Origin: Parcubacteria group bacterium GW2011_GWD2_43_10
GTDB lineage: Bacteria; Patescibacteriota; Patescibacteriia; Veblenbacterales; UBA10138
Length of the DNA: 22,787 bases
Reading direction: 5' to 3'
NCBI GenBank assembly: GCA_000995845.1
Contig: LCEZ01000005.1
Coordinates: 1 to 22,787 of the forward strand
Part shown: positions 1 to 6,877 of the stretch, one piece after another
How positions within the stretch are numbered: the stretch's first letter is position 1
Layout: the number at the start of each line of letters is the position of its first letter
The notes under the pieces: model-generated
The model's input: the letters and a program-made list of their open reading frames with translations, nothing else
What the model was told of the DNA's origin: nothing
Databases searched by the model: none
Made by a program: the position numbers and the translations under genes

Positions 1-92
1 TAAATCTGCTCTCAAATATATTCCCAACTATCAAAATTATAACATGATGAACAACTCTATCTCTAAAATGAGATTTAGCTTTGCCCAAATAT

Positions 93-167
93 GCCCCCGT
101 AGCTCAGCCCGGATAGAGCGTCTCCCTCCGAAGGAGAAGGCCTGAGGTTCAAATCCTCACGGGCGCA
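93..167 (+). tRNA. tRNA-Arg (anticodon CCG)
   Basis: A full cloverleaf can be drawn by eye. The acceptor stem is 93-99 with 160-166, the D stem GCTC/GAGC is 102-105 with 116-119, the anticodon stem TCTCC/GGAGA is 121-125 with 133-137, and the T stem TGAGG/CCTCA is 143-147 with 155-159 around the loop TTCAAAT. The seven-base anticodon loop CTCCGAA puts CCG at 128-130, which reads the arginine codon CGG. The discriminator is A167 and no CCA is encoded. The acceptor stem has one C-C mismatch (C95 opposite C164). The 92 bases upstream are AT-rich and show no convincing gene; a weak -10-like TATAAC lies at 38-43. Confidence 0.93.
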
Positions 168-172
168 TAACC

Positions 173-550
173 ATGAAACGATTTTTGGTTTTTTCCCAAG
201 CCGATCTTAATTCAGTAGTAATATCTGCCTTAGCTAAATTAGCTGGCGAGCAGGCGACGCTGTTACCTGAGTCGGTGAAAGTTGAAGAAGGCGATTGGAG
301 TGTAGGCTCTTCTGGTCGTTTGTTTTTTAGTAATTTAACCGCCCGCGGGCAGTTTTACAGCCGGTTGCCGCTCCATTATTGGTCACAGGAAGTTGCTGGC
401 AGGCCGATTAAAGAAGTTACACAAATTTTATCTGATAAGCCTGGTGTGGATAAGGTTGAAATAAGGTTATATCCGTTTTTTTTCTCTAATATTAGCCAAA
501 AAATACCAAAAAACCAATCTAATATCAGGTTCACCCTTGACACAAATTAG
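173..550 (+). CDS. Conserved-looking hypothetical protein, 125 aa
   Basis: I do not recognise this gene. It begins five bases after the tRNA, so the two are probably on one transcript. The product is 125 residues with no signal peptide or membrane helix. The N-terminus (MKRFLVFSQADL) is hydrophobic and beta-like. The second half holds 'DKVEIRLYPFFF', a short variable stretch, then 'IPKNQSNIRFTL'. This beta-rich ending reminds me of the C-terminal ends of some hypothetical proteins in Patescibacteria, but that is an impression only. The final codons overlap the -35 box of the promoter for the downstream ribosomal operon (537-542). Confidence 0.7.
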   Translation: MKRFLVFSQADLNSVVISALAKLAGEQATLLPESVKVEEGDWSVGSSGRLFFSNLTARGQFYSRLPLHYWSQEVAGRPIKEVTQILSDKPGVDKVEIRLYPFFFSNISQKIPKNQSNIRFTLDTN

Positions 551-564
551 AAAACTTCTATACT
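537..564 (+). promoter_or_regulatory. Promoter P1 of the infA-rpsI operon
   Basis: TTGACA (537-542), 16-base spacer, TATACT (559-564). This is a near-consensus housekeeping promoter. The -35 lies inside the last codons of the preceding gene. It would start an RNA near 571 with a leader of about 150 bases that contains the hairpin at 640-667. Confidence 0.75.
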
Positions 565-639
565 AGAGTAGCACTTATTTTCAAATTAACAGCCTTTTTG
601 AAGTGCATAAAAGGGTCTAAATAAAGTAGGCTTAGCCTT

Positions 640-667
640 AAATCTTGAATAGACAACTTCAAGATTT
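640..667 (+). terminator. Hairpin in the infA leader (terminator or attenuator)
   Basis: A perfect 10-bp inverted repeat, AAATCTTGAA (640-649) and TTCAAGATTT (658-667), surrounds an eight-base loop and is followed by GGCATTTTATTTG. The stem is AT-rich and the T tract is interrupted, so it may be a weak terminator for the upstream gene or a control element in the P1 leader. Confidence 0.45.
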
Positions 668-680
668 GGCATTTTATTTG

Positions 681-708
681 TTGTCATAAAGCTCTATTTA
701 GCTATAGT
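681..708 (+). promoter_or_regulatory. Promoter P2 close to infA
   Basis: TTGTCA (681-686), 16-base spacer, TATAGT (703-708); each box is one base from consensus. The expected start near 715 would leave only about five bases before the infA ATG at 720, so a transcript from P2 would be almost leaderless. P2 lies just after the hairpin at 640-667 and would bypass it. Confidence 0.5.
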
Positions 709-719
709 GATACGCCTAC

Positions 720-977
720 ATGGATTCGGCAACTGATTCGTCTCTACAATCAAATATTCAGAGCAACTCCAAGGGCTTCTTGGAAGTTGAAGGCGTGGTG
801 GAGGAACTTCTGCCCTCAGCTAATTTTAAAGTGAAACTGGATAATGGCCACGAGATCCTAGCTCACCTTTCCGGCAAAATGAGAATGTTCAAAATCAGAT
901 TATTGCCGGGCGACAGGGTTAAAGTGGAAATGACCCCTTATGATTTAAGCAAGGGTAGAATTACTTATCGTTTTTAA
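720..977 (+). CDS. infA: Translation initiation factor IF-1
   Basis: IF-1 binds the 30S A site and promotes initiation together with IF-2 and IF-3. The S1-like OB fold is clear: 'VEGVVEELLPSANFKVKLDNGHEILAHLSGKMR' (read here in parts) and 'PGDRVKVEMTPYDLSKGRITYRF' match the family from about residue 20 to the end. The product is 85 residues against the usual 72 or so, because of a polar N-terminal extension of about 15 residues. No other ATG lies between 720 and the conserved core, so the extension is probably real. It is the first gene of the operon; rpmJ follows after five bases. Confidence 0.95.
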   Translation: MDSATDSSLQSNIQSNSKGFLEVEGVVEELLPSANFKVKLDNGHEILAHLSGKMRMFKIRLLPGDRVKVEMTPYDLSKGRITYRF

Positions 978-982
978 ATGTT

Positions 983-1096
983 ATGAAAGTTCGCGCTTCC
1001 GTAAAAAAGATATGTGCCAAGTGCCGCGTTATCAGACGCGGTAAAAAGCTTTTAGTTATTTGTTCAACGCCTAAACATAAACAAAGACAAGGATAA
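983..1096 (+). CDS. rpmJ: Ribosomal protein L36 (bL36), zinc-binding form
   Basis: The gene encodes 37 residues, MKVRASVKKICAKC... ending HKQRQG. bL36 is the smallest large-subunit protein. The zinc ligands are all present: C11, C14, C27 and H32 (C-x2-C-x12-C-x4-H), so this is the zinc-dependent C+ form. It sits in the standard place between infA and rpsM, with five bases before it and four after it. Confidence 0.95.
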   Translation: MKVRASVKKICAKCRVIRRGKKLLVICSTPKHKQRQG

Positions 1097-1100
1097 TTTT

Positions 1101-1490
1101 ATGGCTCGTATTGTCGGTGTAAATTTACCAAAGAATAAAAGAGTTGAGATTGCTCTCGGCTATCTTTATGGTATTGGCTTGCCTTTATCTCAGAAAATTT
1201 TAGAAGTTACCAAGATTGATCCCAATATCAGAACTGATGATCTCACCGAGGAGCAAGTTAACAGATTACGCGATTATATTGAAAAAAATTACCGAGTTGA
1301 AGGCGATTTACGCCGTGAGGTGATGATAAATATCAAGCGTCTTAAAGAAATTGGTGCTTACCGGGGTGATAGGCATGCCAAAAAACTCCCATCCAGAGGC
1401 CAGCGTACTAAGACTAATACCCGCACTGTGCGGGGTAATGTGCGCAAGACTATGGGTAGCGGACGTAAGCCGGCGGCACAAAAAACTTAA
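1101..1490 (+). CDS. rpsM: Ribosomal protein S13 (uS13)
   Basis: uS13 is in the head of the small subunit and contacts S19 and the large subunit. The family signatures are visible: 'RIVGVNLPKNKRVEIALGYL' at the N-terminus, the 'YGIG' turn, and the basic tail 'YRGDRHAKKLPSRGQRTKTN' followed by 'ARTVRG'-like and 'RKPAAQKT' sequence. Length (129) is normal. The start is preceded by AAGG nine bases upstream, one of the few ribosomal genes here with even a weak SD. Three bases separate it from rpsK. Confidence 0.97.
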   Translation: MARIVGVNLPKNKRVEIALGYLYGIGLPLSQKILEVTKIDPNIRTDDLTEEQVNRLRDYIEKNYRVEGDLRREVMINIKRLKEIGAYRGDRHAKKLPSRGQRTKTNTRTVRGNVRKTMGSGRKPAAQKT

Positions 1491-1493
1491 TTT

Positions 1494-1946
1494 ATGAAAG
1501 CAGAAGAAAAAAAACCAGTTAGCGAAGAGACTAAGGCGAGCACCGAGGCGGCTGAAACATCAGCGCCTGCGCGCAAACGCCGCAGCAAGAAAAAGCGTTT
1601 AGTGACCCGCGGCCAGGCGCATATTTTGGCTACTTACAATAACACCATCATTACTTTAACTGACCAAACTGGAAATGTTTTAGTTAATTGTTCTGCCGGC
1701 CAAGTTGGTTTTAAGGGGCCGAAAAAATCAACGCCTTATGCCGCCGGCATAGTTGTAAGGACGGCTTTAGAAAAAGTGCGCGATTACGGCTTAAAGGAAG
1801 TTGAAGTTTTAATTAAAGGCGTTGGCGTTGGCCGCGAAGCCGCCATTAGGGCTCTTTATGCTAATGGTTTGAATTTAGTTTCCATTAGAGATATCACCCC
1901 TTCACCGCATAATGGCTGCCGTCCACCTCGGCCACGTCGCGTTTAA
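1494..1946 (+). CDS. rpsK: Ribosomal protein S11 (uS11)
   Basis: uS11 lines the platform of the small subunit near the E site. The core begins near residue 38 ('RGQAHILATYNNTIITLTD') and ends with the hallmark 'DITPSPHNGCRPPRPRRV'. At 150 residues it is about 20 longer than usual, because of a charged N-terminal extension rich in K, E, A and then R (residues 1-35), typical of a disordered rRNA-binding tail. No SD is visible before ATG; the start is preceded by AATTT, as in most genes of this operon. Confidence 0.97.
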   Translation: MKAEEKKPVSEETKASTEAAETSAPARKRRSKKKRLVTRGQAHILATYNNTIITLTDQTGNVLVNCSAGQVGFKGPKKSTPYAAGIVVRTALEKVRDYGLKEVEVLIKGVGVGREAAIRALYANGLNLVSIRDITPSPHNGCRPPRPRRV

Positions 1947-1957
1947 AGATATAATTT

Positions 1958-2572
1958 ATGGCTAGATATTTAGGACCAAAACACAGTTTATGCCGCCGCG
2001 TCGGCGAGCGCATGTGCACTTCGGATAAGTGTCCGGTGGTTAAGCGCAATTATCCGCCTGGGGTCCACGGACCCAAAGGCCGCCCTAAGCTCACTGGTTA
2101 TGGCTTGCAGCTGCGGGAAAAGCAAAAAGCCAGGTGGCTTTATGGCATCTTGGAACGACAATTCAGGCGCTATTACCAAGAGGCTATTCGTCAGCGCGGG
2201 GCCAATGACGTGATCTTACTGCAGTTGTTGGAAACTCGGTTGGATAATATTGTTTATCGCTTAGGCTTTGCCAAAACCAGAGCTGGCGCCAGGCAATTGG
2301 TTAATCACGGTCATATTTTAGTAGATGGCAAAAGAGTGGATATTCCGTCTTATCAAGTCAGGCCAGGGCAAGTGGTGAGTGTTAATCAAAACTTTTTAAA
2401 AAAACCTTATTGGCAGAATATCGCTAAAGTTTGGGGTAAACAGCCGGTAAATTATGATTGGCTGCAAATTGATGCCAAAGATATCAAAGGCCAGTTGGTG
2501 GCTCGCCCCCTGCCGGAACAAATCAAGCCGCCATTTGATATAAAATTAATCATTGAGTTTTATTCACGTTAG
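1958..2572 (+). CDS. rpsD: Ribosomal protein S4 (uS4)
   Basis: uS4 is a primary 16S rRNA-binding assembly protein and often a translational repressor of its operon. It starts MARYLGPKHSLCRRVG, with C12, C20 and C25 suggesting the zinc-binding type, though the fourth ligand is not obvious. The S4 RNA-binding domain is at about 88-150 ('LETRLDNIVYRLGFAKTRAG' then 'LVNHGHILVDGKRVDIPSY'). Length 204 is normal. Its place between rpsK and rpoA matches the common alpha operon order. No SD is visible. Confidence 0.97.
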   Translation: MARYLGPKHSLCRRVGERMCTSDKCPVVKRNYPPGVHGPKGRPKLTGYGLQLREKQKARWLYGILERQFRRYYQEAIRQRGANDVILLQLLETRLDNIVYRLGFAKTRAGARQLVNHGHILVDGKRVDIPSYQVRPGQVVSVNQNFLKKPYWQNIAKVWGKQPVNYDWLQIDAKDIKGQLVARPLPEQIKPPFDIKLIIEFYSR

Positions 2573-2599
2573 TTTTAGGATATTTAATCCAATTATTTT

Positions 2600-3400
2600 A
2601 TGGAGCAAATACCATTGCCGCAAAATATTACCAGCGAAGAGCTGGCAGGTGCTCGGGCCAGGATAGTTATTGAGCCATGTTATCCCGGATACGGCACTAC
2701 ACTGGGCAACGCCCTAAGGCGTGTATTATTGTCGTCTTTACCAGGTGCGGCGGTCACCGCTATTAAGATCAACGGCGTTGATCACGAATTTTCTTCTTTA
2801 CCCGGAGTGGTAGAGGATGTAGTTGATATTTTACTTAATATTAAGCAAGTTCGTCTTAAGGTTTTTTCCGCTGAGCCTGTTAAAATTAATCTTAAAGTTA
2901 CCGGAGAAAAGAAGGTTACAGCTGGCGATCTGCAGGTAACCAGCGATGTTAAGGTTTTAAATCCCGATTTGCATTTAATGACACTAACCGATAAAAAGGC
3001 CAGTATTGACATGGAATTAATCGTTCAGCAGGGCCGAGGCTATATACCGGTGGAGGCGCGCGATAAAGAAAAGCTTGATATTGGCGTAATTGCCGTAGAT
3101 GCAATTTATACTCCAGTAAAAAGAGTTGGCTACACAGTTGATAATGTTCGGGTTGGACAAATAACCAATTATGAAAAATTAACTCTAGATGTTGAGACTG
3201 ATGGCGGTTTAACGCCCCTGCAGGCTGTTAAGGAAGCCAGTAAAATTATAATTGACCATTTTAAGGTCGTTATTGGTGAGCCAGGGCGTGAAGAAAAGAT
3301 TATTACCGAAACGGCTGACGATTTTACCGACAACACCGCTGAATCAGTTGAAGCTAAAGTAATTAAAAAGCGTGGTCGCCCCAAGAAAGAGACTGAATAA
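2600..3400 (+). CDS. rpoA: RNA polymerase alpha subunit without a C-terminal domain
   Basis: Alpha dimerises and nucleates assembly of RNA polymerase. The N-terminal domain is complete: 'VIEPCYPGYGTTLGNALRRV' near residues 23-42, 'LLSSLPGAAVTAIKINGV', 'VEDVVDILLNIK', and the C-terminal part 'TNYEKLTLDVETDGGLTP' with the following dimerisation helix to about residue 228. The usual flexible linker and helix-hairpin-helix alpha-CTD (to about 310-330 residues) are missing. The protein stops at 266 with an acidic stretch followed by KKRGRPKK (256-263), an AT-hook-like motif. rplQ starts only 24 bases later and no alpha-CTD-like sequence lies between, so a simple frameshift does not explain the loss. 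Confidence 0.96.
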   Translation: MEQIPLPQNITSEELAGARARIVIEPCYPGYGTTLGNALRRVLLSSLPGAAVTAIKINGVDHEFSSLPGVVEDVVDILLNIKQVRLKVFSAEPVKINLKVTGEKKVTAGDLQVTSDVKVLNPDLHLMTLTDKKASIDMELIVQQGRGYIPVEARDKEKLDIGVIAVDAIYTPVKRVGYTVDNVRVGQITNYEKLTLDVETDGGLTPLQAVKEASKIIIDHFKVVIGEPGREEKIITETADDFTDNTAESVEAKVIKKRGRPKKETE

Positions 3401-3424
3401 AAAACTGAACTTATTTATTTGATT

Positions 3425-3775
3425 ATGAGACACCGGAAAAAAGGAGCTATCTTAAGTAGAAAAATAGGTCCGCGGCGGTCATTGCTGAAGAATTTGGCCG
3501 CGAGTTTAGTTTTGTATGAAAAAATTAAGACCACCGAGGCTAAGGCTAAAGCCATCAGATCATATGTTGAGCGTTTAGTCACTAAAGCCAAAAGTCCAAC
3601 CTTAGCTAATCGCCGATTATTGCTTAAGTTTTTACCCACCGAAGGTCCAGTCAAAAAATTAATTGAGGTTCTAGGCCCTCGTTACCAAGACCGACGCGGC
3701 GGTTATTTGCGGATCACCAAGTTAGGCGCCAGAGTGGGCGACCGGGCTAAAGTTGTAATTATCGAATTTGTTTAA
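3425..3775 (+). CDS. rplQ: Ribosomal protein L17 (bL17)
   Basis: bL17 lies near the polypeptide exit tunnel. The protein starts MRHRKKGAILSRKIGPRRSL and carries 'NLAASLVLYEKIKTTEAKAK' and the C-terminal 'GGYLRITKLGARVGDRAKVV', all typical of the family; 116 residues is normal. An in-frame TTG exists at 3419, but homologues begin at MRHR, so ATG 3425 is preferred. No SD is seen. rplM follows after three bases. Confidence 0.96.
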   Translation: MRHRKKGAILSRKIGPRRSLLKNLAASLVLYEKIKTTEAKAKAIRSYVERLVTKAKSPTLANRRLLLKFLPTEGPVKKLIEVLGPRYQDRRGGYLRITKLGARVGDRAKVVIIEFV

Positions 3776-3778
3776 TTT

Positions 3779-4159
3779 ATGCGTCAGCACAATAAAAGCA
3801 AAGCAACGGTGATAACAATAGATGCTGCTGGGCGTAGCCTAGGGCGCGTGGCCAGCGAGGCGGCCATTAAGCTTCGCGGCAAACACTTGGCTTCATTTGC
3901 AGCCAATAAAGTGCCGTTACTTGAAGTGCAAGTTATTAATATTGATAAAGTCCGTTTTACCGGTAGCAAGCTTGATACCAAGAAATATTATCACTTTTCT
4001 GGTTACCCAGGTGGTTTAAGGCAAACTAGCCTCCGGCAGGAATTTGCTAAAAATCCGGCGCGGCTTTTTCGCCGGATAGTTAAGCAAATGTTGCCCAAGA
4101 ATAAGCTTAACAGTGTACTGTTGAACAACTTAACTATTAGTCAAAGCCGGACAGAATAA
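3779..4159 (+). CDS. rplM: Ribosomal protein L13 (uL13), short
   Basis: uL13 is an early-binding large-subunit protein. Recognisable parts are 'TIDAAGRSLGRVASEAAIKL RGK' (about 15-36), 'VINIDKVRFTGSKLDTKKYY', 'HSGYPGG'-like sequence (here HFSGYPGGLRQTS) and 'RRIVKQMLPKNKL'. It ends at 126 residues, some 15 shorter than E. coli L13, because the usual C-terminal region with the 'HPHAAQQP'-type ending is replaced by 'LLNNLTISQSRTE'. Joined to rpsI in the usual L13-S9 pair, four bases apart. Confidence 0.94.
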   Translation: MRQHNKSKATVITIDAAGRSLGRVASEAAIKLRGKHLASFAANKVPLLEVQVINIDKVRFTGSKLDTKKYYHFSGYPGGLRQTSLRQEFAKNPARLFRRIVKQMLPKNKLNSVLLNNLTISQSRTE

Positions 4160-4163
4160 TTTT

Positions 4164-4688
4164 ATGGTTACATCTGCCAAAAAAACTGCAGCCAAACCGC
4201 CAGTCAGGCGTCGTGTCAGTAAAAGTGCTGTTAAAAAAGTAGCAGCCACACCGGTGGCCGCGACTGCGCCTGTACAAAAAATTCACCGCTCAATCGGTAA
4301 AGATTTTGTAGTTGGAGTCGGCCGCCGCAAAACGGCCATTGCCCGGGTTCGGCTGGCGACTAAAGGCAGTGGGCAAATTACCATTAATGATCAGGATTTA
4401 GCTAAATATTTTTCCTTACCTGATTATATTAACAGCGCCAAAGAGCCTTTGACCTTACTGGGGTTAGAAAAATCAGTGGATGTCAGGGTAAAAGTTTCCG
4501 GCGGCGGCAAGGCCGGGCAGGCCATCGCTGTCAGGCATGGTTTAGCCAGAGCGTTGTTATTGTTAGATGAGAATTACCGTAAGCAGCTGCGGCCAGCTGG
4601 GTTTTTAACCCGCGATTCGCGAGTTAAGGAAAGAAAGAAGCCAGGGCTTAAAAAGGCCAGACGCGCCCCGCAATTCAGTAAGCGTTAG
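4164..4688 (+). CDS. rpsI: Ribosomal protein S9 (uS9)
   Basis: uS9 is in the head of the small subunit, and its C-terminal lysine-arginine tail touches the P-site tRNA. That tail is present (KKARRAPQFSKR). The core starts near residue 48 with 'FVVGVGRRKTAIARVRL' and includes 'VKVSGGGKAGQAIAVRHGLA' and 'RDSRVKERKKPGLKKARR'. The first 45 residues or so are an added basic, Ala/Lys/Pro-rich tail, making 174 residues against the usual 130. No SD before ATG. Confidence 0.96.
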   Translation: MVTSAKKTAAKPPVRRRVSKSAVKKVAATPVAATAPVQKIHRSIGKDFVVGVGRRKTAIARVRLATKGSGQITINDQDLAKYFSLPDYINSAKEPLTLLGLEKSVDVRVKVSGGGKAGQAIAVRHGLARALLLLDENYRKQLRPAGFLTRDSRVKERKKPGLKKARRAPQFSKR

Positions 4689-4701
4689 TTTTTTTAATTG
4701 T

Positions 4702-5361
4702 ATGTTGCCAGTCGTAATTAATAAGAGGGAGGCTATTTCGTTTGGTTGGCAAAAATTTAAATCAGATTTAGGTTATTGGCTGGGGCTGATGGCAATAGCG
4801 CTAGTGGTTTTTGTCGTGCCTACTTATATTGCCAAAAATTTAACCGGGGTAGCTGATGGCTTATCGTTTATGGTTACTTTAGCCGCCTGGGTGCTGCAAT
4901 TGGCTGTCGGTTTAGGTTTAATCGGTATAAGCTTAAAAGTAAACGACGGAATACAACCGCCAGTTTCTTATTTGTTTGGTTATTTTAATTTTATTTGGCG
5001 CTACTTATTAGCCAGCTTGCTGTATGGGCTGATTATTTTTGTTGGCTTGATTCTTCTACTTATTCCAGGTGTGGTTTGGGGTGTTAAATACAGCTTATTT
5101 GCTTTTTTTATAGTGGATAAGGGCGCTCGGCCGTTAGAGGCGTTGCAGCTTTCAGCTGACGCTACCCAAGGAGTTAAAGGACAGCTTACCCTATTTTTGT
5201 TATTACTTGGTTTGATTAACATGGTTGGGGCGATTGCTTTTGGCGTGGGCTTATTGGTCACTATGCCTATTACTTATTTAGCTTGGGCGCGCGTTTATCG
5301 GCAGCTGTCTTCGCGTCCGCCCGTGCCAGTATTAAATCAATCAACCAAGCAAGCAGCTTAA
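4702..5361 (+). CDS. Polytopic membrane protein, DUF975/YciC-like
   Basis: A 219-residue protein with about five or six hydrophobic segments (roughly residues 26-46, 56-80, 97-128, 158-195). It resembles, from memory, the family of small integral membrane proteins that starts 'INKREAISFGWQKFKSDLGY' and contains 'LLLIPGVVWGVKYSLFAFFI' followed by 'DKGARPLEALQLSADATQG'. That pattern is seen in DUF975 and glycerophosphodiesterase-membrane-domain-like proteins. Function is unknown. It follows rpsI by 13 bases without a promoter, so it is probably the last gene of the ribosomal operon, and the terminator at 5379-5410 follows. The link with ribosomal proteins may be only positional. Confidence 0.85.
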   Translation: MLPVVINKREAISFGWQKFKSDLGYWLGLMAIALVVFVVPTYIAKNLTGVADGLSFMVTLAAWVLQLAVGLGLIGISLKVNDGIQPPVSYLFGYFNFIWRYLLASLLYGLIIFVGLILLLIPGVVWGVKYSLFAFFIVDKGARPLEALQLSADATQGVKGQLTLFLLLLGLINMVGAIAFGVGLLVTMPITYLAWARVYRQLSSRPPVPVLNQSTKQAA

Positions 5362-5378
5362 GTAAATAATTAATCTTA

Positions 5379-5410
5379 AAATAACCGTCCCCCTAGGGAG
5401 ACGGTTATTT
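5379..5410 (+). terminator. Intrinsic terminator of the ribosomal operon
   Basis: The arms AAATAACCGTC (5379-5389) and GACGGTTATTT (5400-5410) pair over 11 bp around a C/G-rich loop. The 3' arm runs directly into the extended -10 promoter of the next gene. Confidence 0.75.
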
Positions 5411-5418
5411 GGTATAAT
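5410..5418 (+). promoter_or_regulatory. Extended -10 promoter of the flippase gene
   Basis: TGGTATAAT (5410-5418) is a perfect extended -10 element (TG-N-TATAAT). No -35 box is visible at the right distance; that place is taken by the terminator loop. The start expected about seven bases on falls at or next to the A of the ATG at 5425, so the mRNA would be leaderless. Confidence 0.6.
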
Positions 5419-5424
5419 AACCCC

Positions 5425-6876
5425 ATGACAACTGAACCGGCCGTTTTAGCGCGTAACACTAGTTACTTCACCTTAGCTCTGGTTGCTCAAAAGGTGATTT
5501 CTTTTTTGTACTTTACTTTCCTGGCGCGCCTGTTGGGGCCAGCGTCAATCGGCAAGTATGTTTTTGCCTTATCTTTAACTACTATTTTTTCAGTTTTACT
5601 TGATTTAGGCTCAGCTAATGTTTTAACCCGGGAAGTAGCCCGCGAGCCTGGTTCAGCTGAGCGCTACGCTCGGCTAATAATTGGTTTCAAGCTGGCGGTG
5701 ATGCTGGTGGTCGTAGGTTTGGCAGCAGCCTTTGTTTGGTTGACTGGCTATCCACTTATAACGCGCCAGCTGGTTTATATTGCGGCCGTGGTTATGGTCT
5801 TGGATTCTTTTACTTTGACAGCCTACAGCACCATTCGCGGTTTTCATAATTTAATTTGGGAATCAATCGGCACAGTCTTGATGCAGGCCGTGGTCGCTGG
5901 CGGTGGCTTGGCCGTATCTTTTTTCACTCACGACTTAAGATGGTTTATGGCCGCCCTAGCCTTGGCCGCTTTAGTTAATTGTGGCTATTCTCTTTGGCAA
6001 TTACGCTGGCGCTATCTAATTAAACTAAAGCCTCATTGGAATGTAATTGATTATAAATTTCTTGCTCGATTGACCTGGCCATTTGCTTTGGCTGCAGTTT
6101 TAACGCGCCTTTACGGTTATCTTGATACCGTGTTGCTGTCACTGTTATCGGGCGATCAAGCCGTGGGTATATACAGCGTGGCTTATAAAATAACTTTTGC
6201 CCTACAGTTCATTCCGGCGGCTTTTTCGGCCTCGCTCTTCCCTGGGTTTAGTGCTTATTTTAAGCAGGCCCCGGAAAAGCTAGCCGCTACTTTTATGCGC
6301 GGCTGTATTTATTTAACTGCCATTGCTGTGCCGGTAGCCTTAGGCATTATTGCCCTGGCACCAGAGATTATTCGTAAAATTTACCCGGCCTTTACCGATT
6401 CAATTGTGCCGCTGCAAATTTTGATATTTAGTTTGATTTTCCTGTTCTTAACTTTCCCGGTGGGTGCGTTACTGCCGGCTTGCGACCGGCAATTAAGGCA
6501 AACTGGAAATTTAGCCTTAGCCGCCGGTTCAAATTTAATTTTGAATTTAATCCTTATTCCGATTTGGGGGCCACTAGGTGCGGCCGCGGCTTCATTAATT
6601 TCCACTTTAGTATTGTTGTCAGCCGGTTGGCTGGTAGCGCGGCAGTTAGTAAGATTGGATAATAAATTTTTAAGCCAGCGGCTGGGGGCAATAATGATTG
6701 CTGGGTTAATAATGTTAGTCCTGGCCTGGTGGCTAAAGTACTACATTCATTTTTTGGCAGTAGTGCCGGTAGCTGGAGTGGTTTATACTGCTTTACTTTT
6801 AGGTTTGGGCGGCGTAACCCGGCAGGAAATAAAAGAATTGACCAGAGTTATTTTAAAGCGTCAGCCGGTTCAATAA
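5425..6876 (+). CDS. Wzx-like polysaccharide flippase
   Basis: The product (483 residues) is hydrophobic throughout with some 12-14 membrane helices and matches the polysaccharide-transport branch of the MOP superfamily. It opens 'NTSYFTLALVAQKVISFLYF' and 'LARLLGPASIGKYVFALSLT', has 'SANVLTREVAR' after helix 2, and a middle 'YGYLDTVLLSLLSGDQAVGIYSVAYKI' region (read in parts). Such proteins move undecaprenyl-linked glycan units across the cytoplasmic membrane. It heads an operon with a GT4 enzyme whose ATG follows after one base, so the two are translationally coupled. The exact substrate cannot be read from the sequence. Confidence 0.92.
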   Translation: MTTEPAVLARNTSYFTLALVAQKVISFLYFTFLARLLGPASIGKYVFALSLTTIFSVLLDLGSANVLTREVAREPGSAERYARLIIGFKLAVMLVVVGLAAAFVWLTGYPLITRQLVYIAAVVMVLDSFTLTAYSTIRGFHNLIWESIGTVLMQAVVAGGGLAVSFFTHDLRWFMAALALAALVNCGYSLWQLRWRYLIKLKPHWNVIDYKFLARLTWPFALAAVLTRLYGYLDTVLLSLLSGDQAVGIYSVAYKITFALQFIPAAFSASLFPGFSAYFKQAPEKLAATFMRGCIYLTAIAVPVALGIIALAPEIIRKIYPAFTDSIVPLQILIFSLIFLFLTFPVGALLPACDRQLRQTGNLALAAGSNLILNLILIPIWGPLGAAAASLISTLVLLSAGWLVARQLVRLDNKFLSQRLGAIMIAGLIMLVLAWWLKYYIHFLAVVPVAGVVYTALLLGLGGVTRQEIKELTRVILKRQPVQ

Positions 6877-6877
6877 T

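Noticed and set aside
3415..3654. Minus-strand frame over rplQ, and a TTG start for rplQ at 3419
   Set aside because: The minus frame is a shadow of rplQ. The TTG would add only two residues before the conserved MRHRK start.
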